The position numbers and the translations under genes were made by a program. Shown piece after piece: positions 43,973-53,093 of a stretch of DNA of 64,000 nucleotides (position 1 is its first letter; each line of letters begins with the position of its first letter). The notes beneath the pieces were generated by a model. That model made no database searches. It was not told the DNA's origin and was given only the letters and a program-made list of their open reading frames with translations. The stretch lies in assembly GCF_026427595.1 (NCBI RefSeq), contig NZ_CP101527.1:3715001-3779000 (forward strand), in the 5' to 3' direction. This stretch comes from Alkalimarinus sediminis. GTDB lineage: Bacteria; Pseudomonadota; Gammaproteobacteria; Pseudomonadales; Oleiphilaceae.

Positions 43973-44710
43973 ATGAATCTAAAGATATACCTTTTGCTAC
44001 TTTTTGTTTGCTGCGGCAACTATGCCTATGCTGAAAAAGAGAGAACCTATATTGTCGGTGTTGAGTTACTTAACTACGCCCCCTTATGGTCGATTGATAA
44101 CAACCAATATTCCGGTTTCTCAAGAGAGTTGTTAGACCTTTTTGCACTCAAGAGCGGCTACCGTTTCTCTTTTCGCCCCCTCCCCATTAACAGGCTCTGG
44201 TTTGAGTTTTCATCTGGCAAGATTGATTTTAAATTCCCTGACAATCATGCTTGGCGAGGCGCACTCAAAAGCTCAGTGCCGATTTATTACAGTAAAGAAG
44301 TATTAAGTTATATTGACGGCATACTGGTCAAAAAAGAGCGGTTAGGGATGAATAGCGCGCAGATAAAAAAAGTTGGCATTATCAGAGGTTTCACGCCTAG
44401 CAACGAGATTTTATATAGTGACACAGAGACTCTTGAGGTCACTAATATCGAACAACTATTCAGACTGATACAGGCTGGCCGAATAGATGGTATCTACTCC
44501 AATATACTAGTGGGACAACACCTCTTAAACGACCATCATTATCCTTCTGACTTTATCGTTCATGATACCACTCTCCCTCATAGCCGAGGCAGCTACACGC
44601 TTTCTTCCATTCAGCACCCTGCGCTTATCAATGAGTTTTCAGCCTTTTTAGATAATAACCAATCCGAAATCAATCAACTTAAGTTGAAATACAACATCCC
44701 TATAGATTAA
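43973..44710 (+). CDS. Periplasmic solute-binding-like protein (SBP_bac_3 fold)
   Basis: 245 residues with a signal peptide (IYLLLLFVCCGNYAYA). The segments VGVELLNYAPLWSIDNNQYSG, LFALKSGYRFSFRPLP and IQAGRIDGIYSNI fit the two-lobed amino-acid-binding fold. There is no transporter gene next to it, so it may be an orphan sensor protein, perhaps linked to the divergent diguanylate cyclase. Confidence 0.75.
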   Translation: MNLKIYLLLLFVCCGNYAYAEKERTYIVGVELLNYAPLWSIDNNQYSGFSRELLDLFALKSGYRFSFRPLPINRLWFEFSSGKIDFKFPDNHAWRGALKSSVPIYYSKEVLSYIDGILVKKERLGMNSAQIKKVGIIRGFTPSNEILYSDTETLEVTNIEQLFRLIQAGRIDGIYSNILVGQHLLNDHHYPSDFIVHDTTLPHSRGSYTLSSIQHPALINEFSAFLDNNQSEINQLKLKYNIPID

Positions 44711-44788
44711 GCGTTAATCGTAACAACTTACCCTCACCCCTTATTCATTTGTAGGGCTATACTCTTAAGCATACAGCGGGGGTTTATC

Positions 44789-46156
44789 ATGACTCATAGT
44801 GTGCTCGATCTGTTTTCTGTTGGTATTGGTCCATCTAGCTCTCATACCGTCGGTCCAATGAGAGCTGCACTTCTGTTTCTACAATCTCTAAACACGTTGG
44901 ATATTAAACGAATTACCTGTGAGCTGTACGGCTCGCTTGCCCTAACAGGCAAAGGACATGGTACTCAAAATGCGATTATTTTTGGTTTATCTGGACTCCA
45001 ACCTGAAACAATCTCATCACAAGATCAAATTGCAGCCCTCAGTCAAACCTATGATCAGCATACCCTCACCCTTAACCCTGAACTATCGATTAGTTTTAAC
45101 CCAGACCAAGATATTCTGTTCTTAACCTCTCAGTTAATGCCCAAGCACTCAAACGGCCTAACATTTAGTGCCTATAACCACCACAATCAACTGGTCGTTA
45201 GTCGAGGCTACTATTCTGTAGGTGGAGGTTTCATCTGTGATCAAGACGGAACACCAATCGTGTCCCACAGAAGCCATAAAAAATGCCCTCATCCATTTAA
45301 TTCGGCTGCGGAACTTATAAGCGCATGCAAACAAGAAAAATGTTCGATTAGTCAACTAATGCACAAGAACGAGCTTACTTGGCGGTCAGAAGCAGAACTC
45401 AAGTCTGATCTTCTCAATCTATGGTGCGTGATGAATAGCAGTATAGAGAGAGGTTTGCATACAGAAGGAGTACTACCCGGTGGACTGAGGGTTAAACGTC
45501 GCTCGCCCGAGCTCTATGGAAGACTGATGTCACCGACTCACTCTGACAACAGTAAAACCGATATTCTTGACTGGCTTAGCGTCTACGCCATGGCTGTCAA
45601 TGAAGAAAATGCCGCCGGTGGAAGAGTGGTAACGGCTCCCACAAACGGTGCCGCAGGCATTATTCCGGCGGTTCTTAAGTATTATCTTGAACACCTCTCC
45701 TCACTTGATGAACACGCTATTATTGACTACCTATTAACGGCTGGCGCCATTGGCATACTCTACAAAGAAGGAGCCTCCCTTTCGGCAGCTGAGGTGGGGT
45801 GCCAAGGCGAGGTCGGCGTTGCCTGCTCAATGGCTGCAGGTGCCCTTACAGCCATTCAAGGTGGTACTATTTGGCAGGTCGAAAATGCAGCCGAAATCGG
45901 CATGGAACACAATCTGGGGCTTACTTGTGACCCTGTGGGTGGTTTAGTTCAAATACCCTGTATCGAACGAAATACCATGGGGGCGGTAAAAGCTGTGAAT
46001 GCCTCTAGACTTGCGCTTAATTCAAACGGCCGACACTTGGTCTCTCTTGATAAAGTCATTGCGACCATGATGAAAACGGGGCGAGATATGCAGCATCAAT
46101 ATAAAGAAACATCCCTAGGCGGGCTCGCCATTCAAGTTAACATGTCAGAATGCTAG
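44789..46156 (+). CDS. sdaA: L-serine ammonia-lyase (L-serine dehydratase), single-chain iron-sulfur type
   Basis: Converts L-serine to pyruvate and ammonia. 455 residues, the normal length for SdaA/SdaB. The N-terminal signature [22 protein letters not shown] and the C-terminal iron-sulfur region ([34 protein letters not shown]) are present with the three cluster Cys. GGGGG lies 6 nt before ATG. A strong terminator follows. Confidence 0.96.
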   Translation: MTHSVLDLFSVGIGPSSSHTVGPMRAALLFLQSLNTLDIKRITCELYGSLALTGKGHGTQNAIIFGLSGLQPETISSQDQIAALSQTYDQHTLTLNPELSISFNPDQDILFLTSQLMPKHSNGLTFSAYNHHNQLVVSRGYYSVGGGFICDQDGTPIVSHRSHKKCPHPFNSAAELISACKQEKCSISQLMHKNELTWRSEAELKSDLLNLWCVMNSSIERGLHTEGVLPGGLRVKRRSPELYGRLMSPTHSDNSKTDILDWLSVYAMAVNEENAAGGRVVTAPTNGAAGIIPAVLKYYLEHLSSLDEHAIIDYLLTAGAIGILYKEGASLSAAEVGCQGEVGVACSMAAGALTAIQGGTIWQVENAAEIGMEHNLGLTCDPVGGLVQIPCIERNTMGAVKAVNASRLALNSNGRHLVSLDKVIATMMKTGRDMQHQYKETSLGGLAIQVNMSEC

Positions 46157-46177
46157 CTACCCACCTCTCGATCCAGC

Positions 46178-46208
46178 AACAAAAGATCGCATTTTGCGAT
46201 TTTTTGTT
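46178..46208 (+). terminator. sdaA intrinsic terminator
   Basis: A 14-bp stem (one G-T pair) from AACAAAAGATCGCA to TGCGATTTTTTGTT with a 3-nt loop; the 3' arm carries six T in a row. It ends 42 nt before the antitoxin gene. Confidence 0.85.
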
Positions 46209-46249
46209 GTAATCTAAACTCTAATGCTAACTAAGGGTAATACTCAACC

Positions 46250-46594
46250 ATGGCAAAATCTGTACGTTTAAGTGATGAACTCGTCAATAACGCGAGCCAA
46301 GAAGGTCGATTTTTAAAACGATCTGCCGCAGGCCAGATAGAGTATTGGGCTGAGATTGGTAAGCTCGTTGAGCAAACAGGGTGTTTTAGTTTGTCGCGTA
46401 TCCGTAGTTTTCAAGAAGGCCAAGTATCTATTGATGATCTCACCCCAGACGAACGTATAGCCGCCTCTCGAAACTTGTTCGAGCAACTAGCCGAAGCACC
46501 TAATCGTGAAGGCGTTATTAACGAGCTAAAAAACTCTGAACACCCATACTACTCTGCCAACAACGGCACAGTAACCGCATCAACAGACGAGTAG
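46250..46594 (+). CDS. ParD-like antitoxin (type II toxin-antitoxin)
   Basis: 114 residues. The N-terminus AKSVRLSDELVNNASQEGRFLKRSAAGQIEYWAEIG is the ribbon-helix-helix-like part of the ParD-like antitoxin family, and the C-terminal tail (AASRNLFEQLAEAPNREGVINELKN) is acidic and likely binds the toxin. It is followed 71 nt later by a zeta-toxin-like gene, a pairing known for this family. It probably represses its own promoter, which must lie in the short gap after the sdaA terminator. Confidence 0.82.
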   Translation: MAKSVRLSDELVNNASQEGRFLKRSAAGQIEYWAEIGKLVEQTGCFSLSRIRSFQEGQVSIDDLTPDERIAASRNLFEQLAEAPNREGVINELKNSEHPYYSANNGTVTASTDE

Positions 46595-46665
46595 ATATTA
46601 AGCACTTTCGCTTAAACATGATCTAAAAACAGGCACTATCAGATAAATACCAAAGGAATATCATC

Positions 46666-47241
46666 ATCAACAGTAAACCGGTCCTATGGGTTATCGTAGG
46701 AGGTAACGGAGCGGGTAAAACTACGTTCTATCGTCATAATATCGCTCATTTAAAAATCCCGTTTATTAACGCAGACCTTATCGCCGCAGAACAACACCCT
46801 GAAAACCCCGAAATTTTCTCGTATCAGGCGGCAAGACAGGCTGACGAATTGAGGGAGCAATATATACAAGAGCGCCGCTCATTTTGTTTTGAGACGGTGT
46901 TTTCCCATGCCTCAAAGGTAGAGTTCTTAACTAAAGCAAAACAGGCCGGTTACGAAATCACGCTGGTGTTTATTCATGTTGAGTTGGCAGAACTCAATAA
47001 GCGACGTGTTGAGCACCGAGTGAATCATGGAGGCCATAATGTTCCGGAAGACAAAATAAAATCCAGAATCCCTCGCACCATAGAAAATGTAAAAGCAGCA
47101 CGCTATATCGTTGATTTTCTCTATGTGTTTGATAACTCAAGCTCAGATACTCCTCACCGTTTTTTGCTAAAGTGTGAGCAAGGCCAACTCATTCAGCAGC
47201 ACCCTCTACCTGAGTGGGCAGCGAATATTTTTAAAGCATAA
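46666..47241 (+). CDS. Zeta-toxin-like P-loop kinase, no standard start codon
   Basis: The reading frame is open from the in-frame TAA at 46624 to 47241. P-loop VGGNGAGKTTF sits at the expected place (KPVLWVIVGGNGAGKT), followed by FINADLIAAE, the substrate region FETVFSH, and RRVEHRVNHGGHNVP, all as in zeta-toxin family proteins. There is no in-frame ATG, GTG or TTG ahead of the P-loop. AAGGA at 46654-46658 stands 7 nt before ATC 46666, where family members have Met, so either ATC is used as a rare start or the start was lost. The first standard candidate, TTG 46849, would remove the P-loop. About 191 residues. Confidence 0.7.
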   Translation: MNSKPVLWVIVGGNGAGKTTFYRHNIAHLKIPFINADLIAAEQHPENPEIFSYQAARQADELREQYIQERRSFCFETVFSHASKVEFLTKAKQAGYEITLVFIHVELAELNKRRVEHRVNHGGHNVPEDKIKSRIPRTIENVKAARYIVDFLYVFDNSSSDTPHRFLLKCEQGQLIQQHPLPEWAANIFKA

Positions 47242-47261
47242 TCGTCAAGAGAGCATCAAGG

Positions 47262-48251
47262 ATGACCCAACGTACCTACACTTATATCGCAGCACTCTTT
47301 GTGATAGTGCAGCTTTCTGCCTGCGCAACACCAAGAGTTGACCGCAATATCTACACTACCGCCGAGCCTGATCAAGGCAACCCGCAAATTGCACTATGGG
47401 GTGAGCGAAAGGTCGCTTGGCTTGAACGTGGCGACCCACAAGGGTTCCCCGTCTTCTATGCGCACGGTAACCCGGGTTCGCGGTTAGAAGTGCTTTTTCT
47501 TGACGAAAAAGCACAAGAGTACGGTATCCGCTTATTGGTAATCGACAGACCAGGGCTCGGCCAATCTGATTATGTGCCCGACTACGATTTATTAGACTTC
47601 GCCAACGACATTGAACAGTTTGCCGATGAAAACGGAATCAAAGATTTTGGTTTGTTAGGTTGGTCGAGCGGCGGGCCTCCTGTGCTTGCGGTTGCGCACC
47701 ACCTTCCTGAAAGGGCGAAATTTGCGATATCTGTATCGGGTTATACCAATTTCGGTGAACTTGATGAAGCTCTTGACCTAATGAAGAGCTACGATCTGCG
47801 CGGTCCTGAACTGTCTCAAGATCGCCCCAAACTATTCAATCAAGCCGTCAAATTAGTGCGCTGGACAGATATAACGCTACCTAACTTCTATATGAAGATG
47901 GCAGAAGCGGAAATGGCTGACTATGACCGCAATATCCTGCAAGACAAACAGACCGCTGATATTTTTATGCGCAATCAGCAAGAAGCACTACAACAAGGCG
48001 TAAAAGGCACTATTCAAGATTTAGAAGTACAATGGACTGCGTGGGGGTTTAGCCTAAAAGACATTAGTGTGCCCGTTTATATCTATCAAGGCCAAAAAGA
48101 TACCTTTGTGCCATGGAAGTTTGCCGAGCATATGGCCAACACCATTCCAAACGCAGAGCTTCATCTCAAACCAGAAGCCGGGCACCTTATCCCGTTAGAC
48201 CCTGTTTACCAGGACGAGATATTCACTATCATGTTGCAGCATATTGAGTAA
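47262..48251 (+). CDS. Alpha/beta hydrolase, predicted lipoprotein
   Basis: 329 residues with a lipoprotein signal (IAALFVIVQLSAC, lipobox LSAC). The hydrolase core has the oxyanion segment YAHGNPGSRLE, nucleophile motif GWSSGG, acid residue near YIQGQKDTFVP and catalytic His in EAGHLIPLD. It acts in the envelope on an unknown ester or amide. It is convergent with the next gene with a gap of only 6 bp. Confidence 0.87.
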   Translation: MTQRTYTYIAALFVIVQLSACATPRVDRNIYTTAEPDQGNPQIALWGERKVAWLERGDPQGFPVFYAHGNPGSRLEVLFLDEKAQEYGIRLLVIDRPGLGQSDYVPDYDLLDFANDIEQFADENGIKDFGLLGWSSGGPPVLAVAHHLPERAKFAISVSGYTNFGELDEALDLMKSYDLRGPELSQDRPKLFNQAVKLVRWTDITLPNFYMKMAEAEMADYDRNILQDKQTADIFMRNQQEALQQGVKGTIQDLEVQWTAWGFSLKDISVPVYIYQGQKDTFVPWKFAEHMANTIPNAELHLKPEAGHLIPLDPVYQDEIFTIMLQHIE

Positions 48252-48257
48252 ACCAGA

Positions 48258-48509
48258 CTAATGCATTCGAGAGAAGTGTTCTAAGTCCAAATTGATTCTG
48301 AGGTGCAACAACTCCATCACCACCTCTTTATCAACCCCTGGCTTAGACGCAAATCGCTTAATCAACGCCTCACAATGGGGCCAGGTGTATTCAACAAATT
48401 CATCATTCAACCCAGTTTTGTAGAGGCGCTCACAAAGCGCCTCTTTGATTTCACTGGCGTCTTGTTGATCAGGTATACGAAAATCAATAACCTTTCCCAC
48501 CGCCTGCAC
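48258..48509 (-). CDS. Small hypothetical protein
   Basis: 83 residues from GTG 48509; a second GTG at 48500 with GGAG 8 nt upstream is at least as good and would give 80 residues (VGKVIDFRIPDQ). Acidic and helical, with a conserved-looking core (EALCERLYKTG, FVEYTWPHCEALIKRF, VVMELLHLRINLDLEHF). I do not recognise the family, but the composition looks like a real soluble protein. Confidence 0.65.
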   Translation of the reverse strand: MQAVGKVIDFRIPDQQDASEIKEALCERLYKTGLNDEFVEYTWPHCEALIKRFASKPGVDKEVVMELLHLRINLDLEHFSRMH

Positions 48510-48698
48510 TCCACATCTGCCTCATCAGCTAACTTGTTAGCGTTTTCATCTCGTACCTTACTATTATCTTAGCTCATAGCAGGAAAGCAACCAGTCTGGA
48601 CAGATGAGCCTTCAAACCTTGTTTAGTTTTGCATCAGGCACAAAGCGAGGTAAAGTAGCTGCTAAGTTAACAATCCACGTAATGCAGTACAGGCCACT

Positions 48699-49871
48699 AT
48701 GACTACACTTCTCAAATTATTATTCGGTGCAATTTTCACGGCTTACGTTGCATTTATTACCTGGGGGAATTTGTCCTTACCACAAAAGCACTGGATATTT
48801 GATAAGCTCGGCATTCAGTTTGACCGAACACAACCCGCTACCAATACGCGACCCAGTGCAGACGCGAAGGTCGATGATCATTACCAACCCCTTACTAAGT
48901 CTCCCGACAGCAGTGTAGTATCGCAGGCATTATTGCAGTCAGTTAACAAAGTCTTTGAACAGCACGACACACCTTCGCTTTGTTTAAAAGTACCTACCCG
49001 CTCGGTTAGCACCGTCGACAAAACCAGCATCTACCGCTGGACTGATGAAAATGGTCAGGTTCATTTTTCAGACAGCAAACCCAAACAACAAGTCAGTCGT
49101 GAAGTCACCCACCGTTACGCCTCGGGTAAACAGTATTTTCGTCTCAATCTAAGCAGCCCTGAACAGGGTTTGCCGACACTTCTGGGTGAATATCTGGAGC
49201 GCGATGTTAACGCTATTTATGGCTACCTATCAGATCGTATGGAGCCAAATCATTTGCGACAAGTAGACCTTAACCTTAAAGTGTTTAATACACCGCACGG
49301 CTTTGAAGCGTATCGCCTAGAACATGCTCCCTCACTAACATCAGTCGCAGGCTTTTACACTTCACGAAATAACGAAGCAGTGGTGATGCGACAAGCTCAT
49401 GATCAGCAAACTCGTGCCATTGCTCGCCACGAGGCGACACATGTTATCAACGCGGGTCTGTTCGGCCGATCCCCAATCTGGTTTAACGAAGGCATGGCCG
49501 AGTATTTTGAACATTACGACTACGCCAAGTTAAAAGCTGGCACGACCCAAAGTAACCCCTATATTCTTAACTACCTAGCATCACTTGCTGCACAAAAGGG
49601 GTTGCCGTCACTTGAAGATTATCTACAGCTGTCAGATACTCAATGGCGTGCTAACGATCCCAAAGCGATGTATGCGATGGCATGGTCTATCATCTATTTA
49701 CTGCAGAGCCATCAGGAGGGTGAACGATTTACTCGTAAACTGCTAAGCGAAATGGCAGAGAACCCTTGCACCACTTTAGACGCGGTTAGTTTCTGGGATA
49801 ACCATTACCAGGGAGGGCTTGCAAAATTTGAACGCCGTTGGCAGGCAACACTACAAAAGGCGGTCGATTAA
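48699..49871 (+). CDS. DUF4124 domain and gluzincin peptidase (peptidase MA-like) protein
   Basis: 390 residues anchored by an N-terminal hydrophobic segment (LKLLFGAIFTAYVAFITW). A DUF4124 motif follows (IYRWTDENGQVHFSDSKP, about 105-122), then a metallopeptidase region with zinc motif HEATH in AIARHEATHVINAG and the glutamate in WFNEGMAEYFEHYD. It is a probable envelope metalloprotease; DUF4124 is thought to bind peptidoglycan or proteins. A 32-codon frame (48604-48702) overlaps its ATG by four bases. Confidence 0.85.
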   Translation: MTTLLKLLFGAIFTAYVAFITWGNLSLPQKHWIFDKLGIQFDRTQPATNTRPSADAKVDDHYQPLTKSPDSSVVSQALLQSVNKVFEQHDTPSLCLKVPTRSVSTVDKTSIYRWTDENGQVHFSDSKPKQQVSREVTHRYASGKQYFRLNLSSPEQGLPTLLGEYLERDVNAIYGYLSDRMEPNHLRQVDLNLKVFNTPHGFEAYRLEHAPSLTSVAGFYTSRNNEAVVMRQAHDQQTRAIARHEATHVINAGLFGRSPIWFNEGMAEYFEHYDYAKLKAGTTQSNPYILNYLASLAAQKGLPSLEDYLQLSDTQWRANDPKAMYAMAWSIIYLLQSHQEGERFTRKLLSEMAENPCTTLDAVSFWDNHYQGGLAKFERRWQATLQKAVD

Positions 49872-49878
49872 GGGCTGA

Positions 49879-51255
49879 TTAGTATTTTGCGCCAAAGTTG
49901 ATTTTCCATTTATCAACTTCATTAAACTGGACACCTTTTCGGCCTTTCTCGAACTCCAACCCCACACTAAAATTGCCATTTATAAAGTATCGAAGCTTGC
50001 TGCTGAGATACTCTTTATTAGGTTGATCTGCTATCAGTGAAAACAATTTTTTGTAGTTGCTATCCCACTGAAATCGCTCCAGCAGACTATTTTTAGCGCC
50101 TGCAACCAGAAAATTAAAGTTAGCACCCACATCAGCATAATCGTTATTGTCATCAAATATCTCTTGATCCCCCTCCTGTAGAACCCACCCGCCTTCGAGT
50201 CGGGCATCCCAATTAAGTTTGACACTTACATACGGGCCAACAGGCACCATATTTAAGAAAAAGTTATTTTTGCCAAGGTCAGGGATAGGCGTCCAAGAGG
50301 CAATAATGTTAGCGCTCTCACTCTCTTGCACAGCATCTTTGGTGTAGCTTGGTCTCAAGCTAATAACATGGTTAGAGAAATAATATTGTTCATATTTACC
50401 AAGACGATACTCAGCCAAAAGCCCCAAAGAGAGTGCGCTGCGGCTTGAACTGGTATCTTCACCATCAATCTTCTGAATATCGGTGTCTGACTGAAAATAT
50501 AGAAAGTATTGGCTAGATTCTTTTTCGCGATAGCGTTCATGAACCAAGTAGGCTACGACTAAGTCTACTTCAATATCTCGGGTGCTACTTAACTCATTTT
50601 TCTCAAATGAAAAGTTAGCGGGGCCCGCCTCGTCAAATGGCTTGGTAATATCATCTGACTTTTCTCGTACCACTACTCGATCTAACCATGAGCTTTCGTT
50701 ACTGCTTTCGTCCTCTAACTCTGATTGGGGCGTAAACACCCTGTCGGGAGCTGGACACACAGATTCAATATCTGAATCTTGGGTAAGAAACGAACTCAAC
50801 TCAATTTTAGAGGCACTGCCCTCGCGACCGGGCAAAAAGTGAGTGCGAAACGGATTGGGCGGTGAAGGCGACCATAAGCTCTCAATAACCGACCTGATAC
50901 GTAGGACCTTTTCTTGATCCAATTCATCACAGCGTGATGACTCAATACACTTGGCAAAAGCTTTGTCATCTGCGATCAACGCGACTTTTTCATTGTAAAG
51001 CGTATTACCGTCACCGTTGAGATCCATCGCAGCATCACTAATCGCGACAAAGTCTAGCAGCCACAGTAGCAATCGTTTTGGTTTAACAACACGCTGATCC
51101 CTTTTAACTTCACAGAACTCGTCCATGTTGGGCGCTAACAGAGTGGTTGCCCAATCGGTCTCGTTGCCACGAGATTCGACCGCAACGCTCATTAGCCATA
51201 CCAGCATAACGCAACGAGCAAGAACTAATCGCCTAAAGTGGTTAATTTTCAGCAT
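49879..51255 (-). CDS. Putative outer-membrane or periplasmic protein of unknown function
   Basis: 458 residues with a signal peptide (VLARCVMLVWLMSVAVES). The first 200 residues are polar with four Cys; the C-terminal 250 look like alternating beta strands (FFLNMVPVGPYVSVKLNWDARLEGGWVLQ, SVGLEFEKGRKGVQFNEVDKWKINFGAKY), ending in an aromatic residue as outer-membrane barrels do. No family recognised. Convergent with the DUF4124 gene with a 7-bp gap. Confidence 0.7.
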   Translation of the reverse strand: MLKINHFRRLVLARCVMLVWLMSVAVESRGNETDWATTLLAPNMDEFCEVKRDQRVVKPKRLLLWLLDFVAISDAAMDLNGDGNTLYNEKVALIADDKAFAKCIESSRCDELDQEKVLRIRSVIESLWSPSPPNPFRTHFLPGREGSASKIELSSFLTQDSDIESVCPAPDRVFTPQSELEDESSNESSWLDRVVVREKSDDITKPFDEAGPANFSFEKNELSSTRDIEVDLVVAYLVHERYREKESSQYFLYFQSDTDIQKIDGEDTSSSRSALSLGLLAEYRLGKYEQYYFSNHVISLRPSYTKDAVQESESANIIASWTPIPDLGKNNFFLNMVPVGPYVSVKLNWDARLEGGWVLQEGDQEIFDDNNDYADVGANFNFLVAGAKNSLLERFQWDSNYKKLFSLIADQPNKEYLSSKLRYFINGNFSVGLEFEKGRKGVQFNEVDKWKINFGAKY

Positions 51256-51452
51256 AAATTTATATTGCTTTTCGAGTACTCATGTTGCTTGCATTAATGC
51301 CCTCTAACACGCCAAATCACAACCATCATTCTATCCCTGAAACAGTTAAAACCACTTATTATCTAGTATCGATTCGCGTATTATGCAGAATAGAGTTACC
51401 CATTATGTAGTATCACAGCATTCATTACATCAACAATAAATAAGGTGTCAGC

Positions 51453-53087
51453 ATGACGGTAATGCAGGTCGTCTATTGGCTTATTGCCAGCATCGGTAAT
51501 TTTGCCGCTTACTATTATTGGAGTGAGTCAGGAGGAGCATTAAGCATATTCCTGTTTATAGCTACGTTGGCCTATACCGCTATTGGCTTTTATGACCTAA
51601 AAGTCAGCCCGCACAATCTAAACCGGCTATACCCGGTTGTAGCCTATATCAGGTACTTCCTGGAGTCATATCGAGTTGAGATTCAACAATACTTTATCGC
51701 CAATGATACCGAAGAACGCCCCTTTAACCGTGAGCAACGATCTTTAGTTTACCAACGCGCAAAAAACGTGCGGGATACAATCGCATTTGGCACACAGCAA
51801 GACCTAATGGAAGACAACTACCTCAGTCTTTGGCACTCAATGTCACCAAAACATATTACCGACGAAGCCAAAAGAGTTCGTATAGGTGGGCCGGACTGCA
51901 CTCAACCTTATGATGCATCATACTTTAATATTTCGGCAATGAGCTTTGGGTCCCTCAGCTCTCGAGCCATAGAAGCATTAAATTTAGGTGCTAAAAAGGC
52001 CGAGTGTTACCACAACACAGGAGAAGGAGGGGTGAGCCCTTATCATTTAAGACATGGTGGGGATATTGTATGGCAAATTGGCACTGGGTTATTTGGCTGT
52101 AGAGATGACGATGGCAACTTTGACCCCGTGCTCTTTGAGAAAACAGCCAGCTTACGTCAGATTAAGATGATCGAAATAAAGCTTTCACAAGGGGCAAAGC
52201 CCGGCCATGGCGGCGTTCTACCCAAAGCCAAAATTACGCGAGAAATTGCGGATATTCGTCATATACCTATGGAAAAGGATTGCATCTCACCTGCCGTAAA
52301 CCCCGAGTGCACAACCCCTATTAAGTTACTATCATTTGTTAAAAAACTTCGCGTTCATAGCGGAGGAAAGCCTGTAGGCTTTAAGCTTTGTGTTGGCAAC
52401 CCAGCTGAATTGATCAGTCTCTGCAAGGCGATGATAGAAACCGGAATAACCCCCGACTTTATAACAGTAGACGGTGCGGAAGGCGGCACCGGCGCAGCCC
52501 CCGTTGAATTTAGTAACCGTTTAGGCATGACCTGCCTTGAAGGCGTCTATTTAGTCAACAATGCACTAGTAGGTGTGGGTTTAAGAGACAAAATTCGAAT
52601 TATTGCGTCAGGTAAAACTGCCTCAAGTTTCGACTTGCTCTCTAAAATTGCCGTGGGTGCCGATGTTGTTAATGCTGCTCGTACCATGATGATGGCGCTA
52701 GGCTGTGTGCAGTCGCGCACCTGCAATAGTAATAACTGCCCTGCAGGTATTGCGACACAAGACCCAGCCCGAACCAAGGCGATAGATGTGGCGGTAAAAA
52801 GTGAGCGGGTGAAGAATTTTCATCACAATACATTGAAGAACTTCTATGAACTAGTAGGGAGCATGGGGTTGGATGACCCAGCAAAGCTCAAACCACACAT
52901 GATCAAAAGACGCTCCTCAAATGGTTTATTAATGCCTGTGGGCAGTATCATTGCGCCACTAAAACCGAATGCTCTGCTAGAGGATGAACACGCAGGCAAA
53001 CCCTGGCAGCAGTGGTGGGATCGCAGTCGATCTGATCAGTTTTATGTCGAAGATGATTACTTTTCAATACCCGATGCGGCTAAATAA
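51453..53087 (+). CDS. FMN-binding glutamate synthase family protein, membrane-anchored
   Basis: 544 residues. Two N-terminal hydrophobic segments (VYWLIASIGNFAAYYYW, LSIFLFIATLAYTAIGFY) precede a glutamate-synthase FMN domain: MSFGSLSSRAIEALNLGA, TGEGGVSPYH, KPGHGGVLPKAKI, TVDGAEGGTGAAPVEF and an iron-sulfur motif CVQSRTCNSNNCPAGIATQDP with three Cys. The glutamine amidotransferase part is absent. AAGG lies 7 nt before ATG. Reaction and partner are unknown; it is not part of a GltBD locus here. Confidence 0.9.
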   Translation: MTVMQVVYWLIASIGNFAAYYYWSESGGALSIFLFIATLAYTAIGFYDLKVSPHNLNRLYPVVAYIRYFLESYRVEIQQYFIANDTEERPFNREQRSLVYQRAKNVRDTIAFGTQQDLMEDNYLSLWHSMSPKHITDEAKRVRIGGPDCTQPYDASYFNISAMSFGSLSSRAIEALNLGAKKAECYHNTGEGGVSPYHLRHGGDIVWQIGTGLFGCRDDDGNFDPVLFEKTASLRQIKMIEIKLSQGAKPGHGGVLPKAKITREIADIRHIPMEKDCISPAVNPECTTPIKLLSFVKKLRVHSGGKPVGFKLCVGNPAELISLCKAMIETGITPDFITVDGAEGGTGAAPVEFSNRLGMTCLEGVYLVNNALVGVGLRDKIRIIASGKTASSFDLLSKIAVGADVVNAARTMMMALGCVQSRTCNSNNCPAGIATQDPARTKAIDVAVKSERVKNFHHNTLKNFYELVGSMGLDDPAKLKPHMIKRRSSNGLLMPVGSIIAPLKPNALLEDEHAGKPWQQWWDRSRSDQFYVEDDYFSIPDAAK

Positions 53088-53093
53088 ACGCAG

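Noticed and set aside
46849-47241. TTG 46849 as the start of the zeta-like toxin
   Set aside because: This start would discard the P-loop, which is encoded in the same open frame upstream at about 46699-46740.
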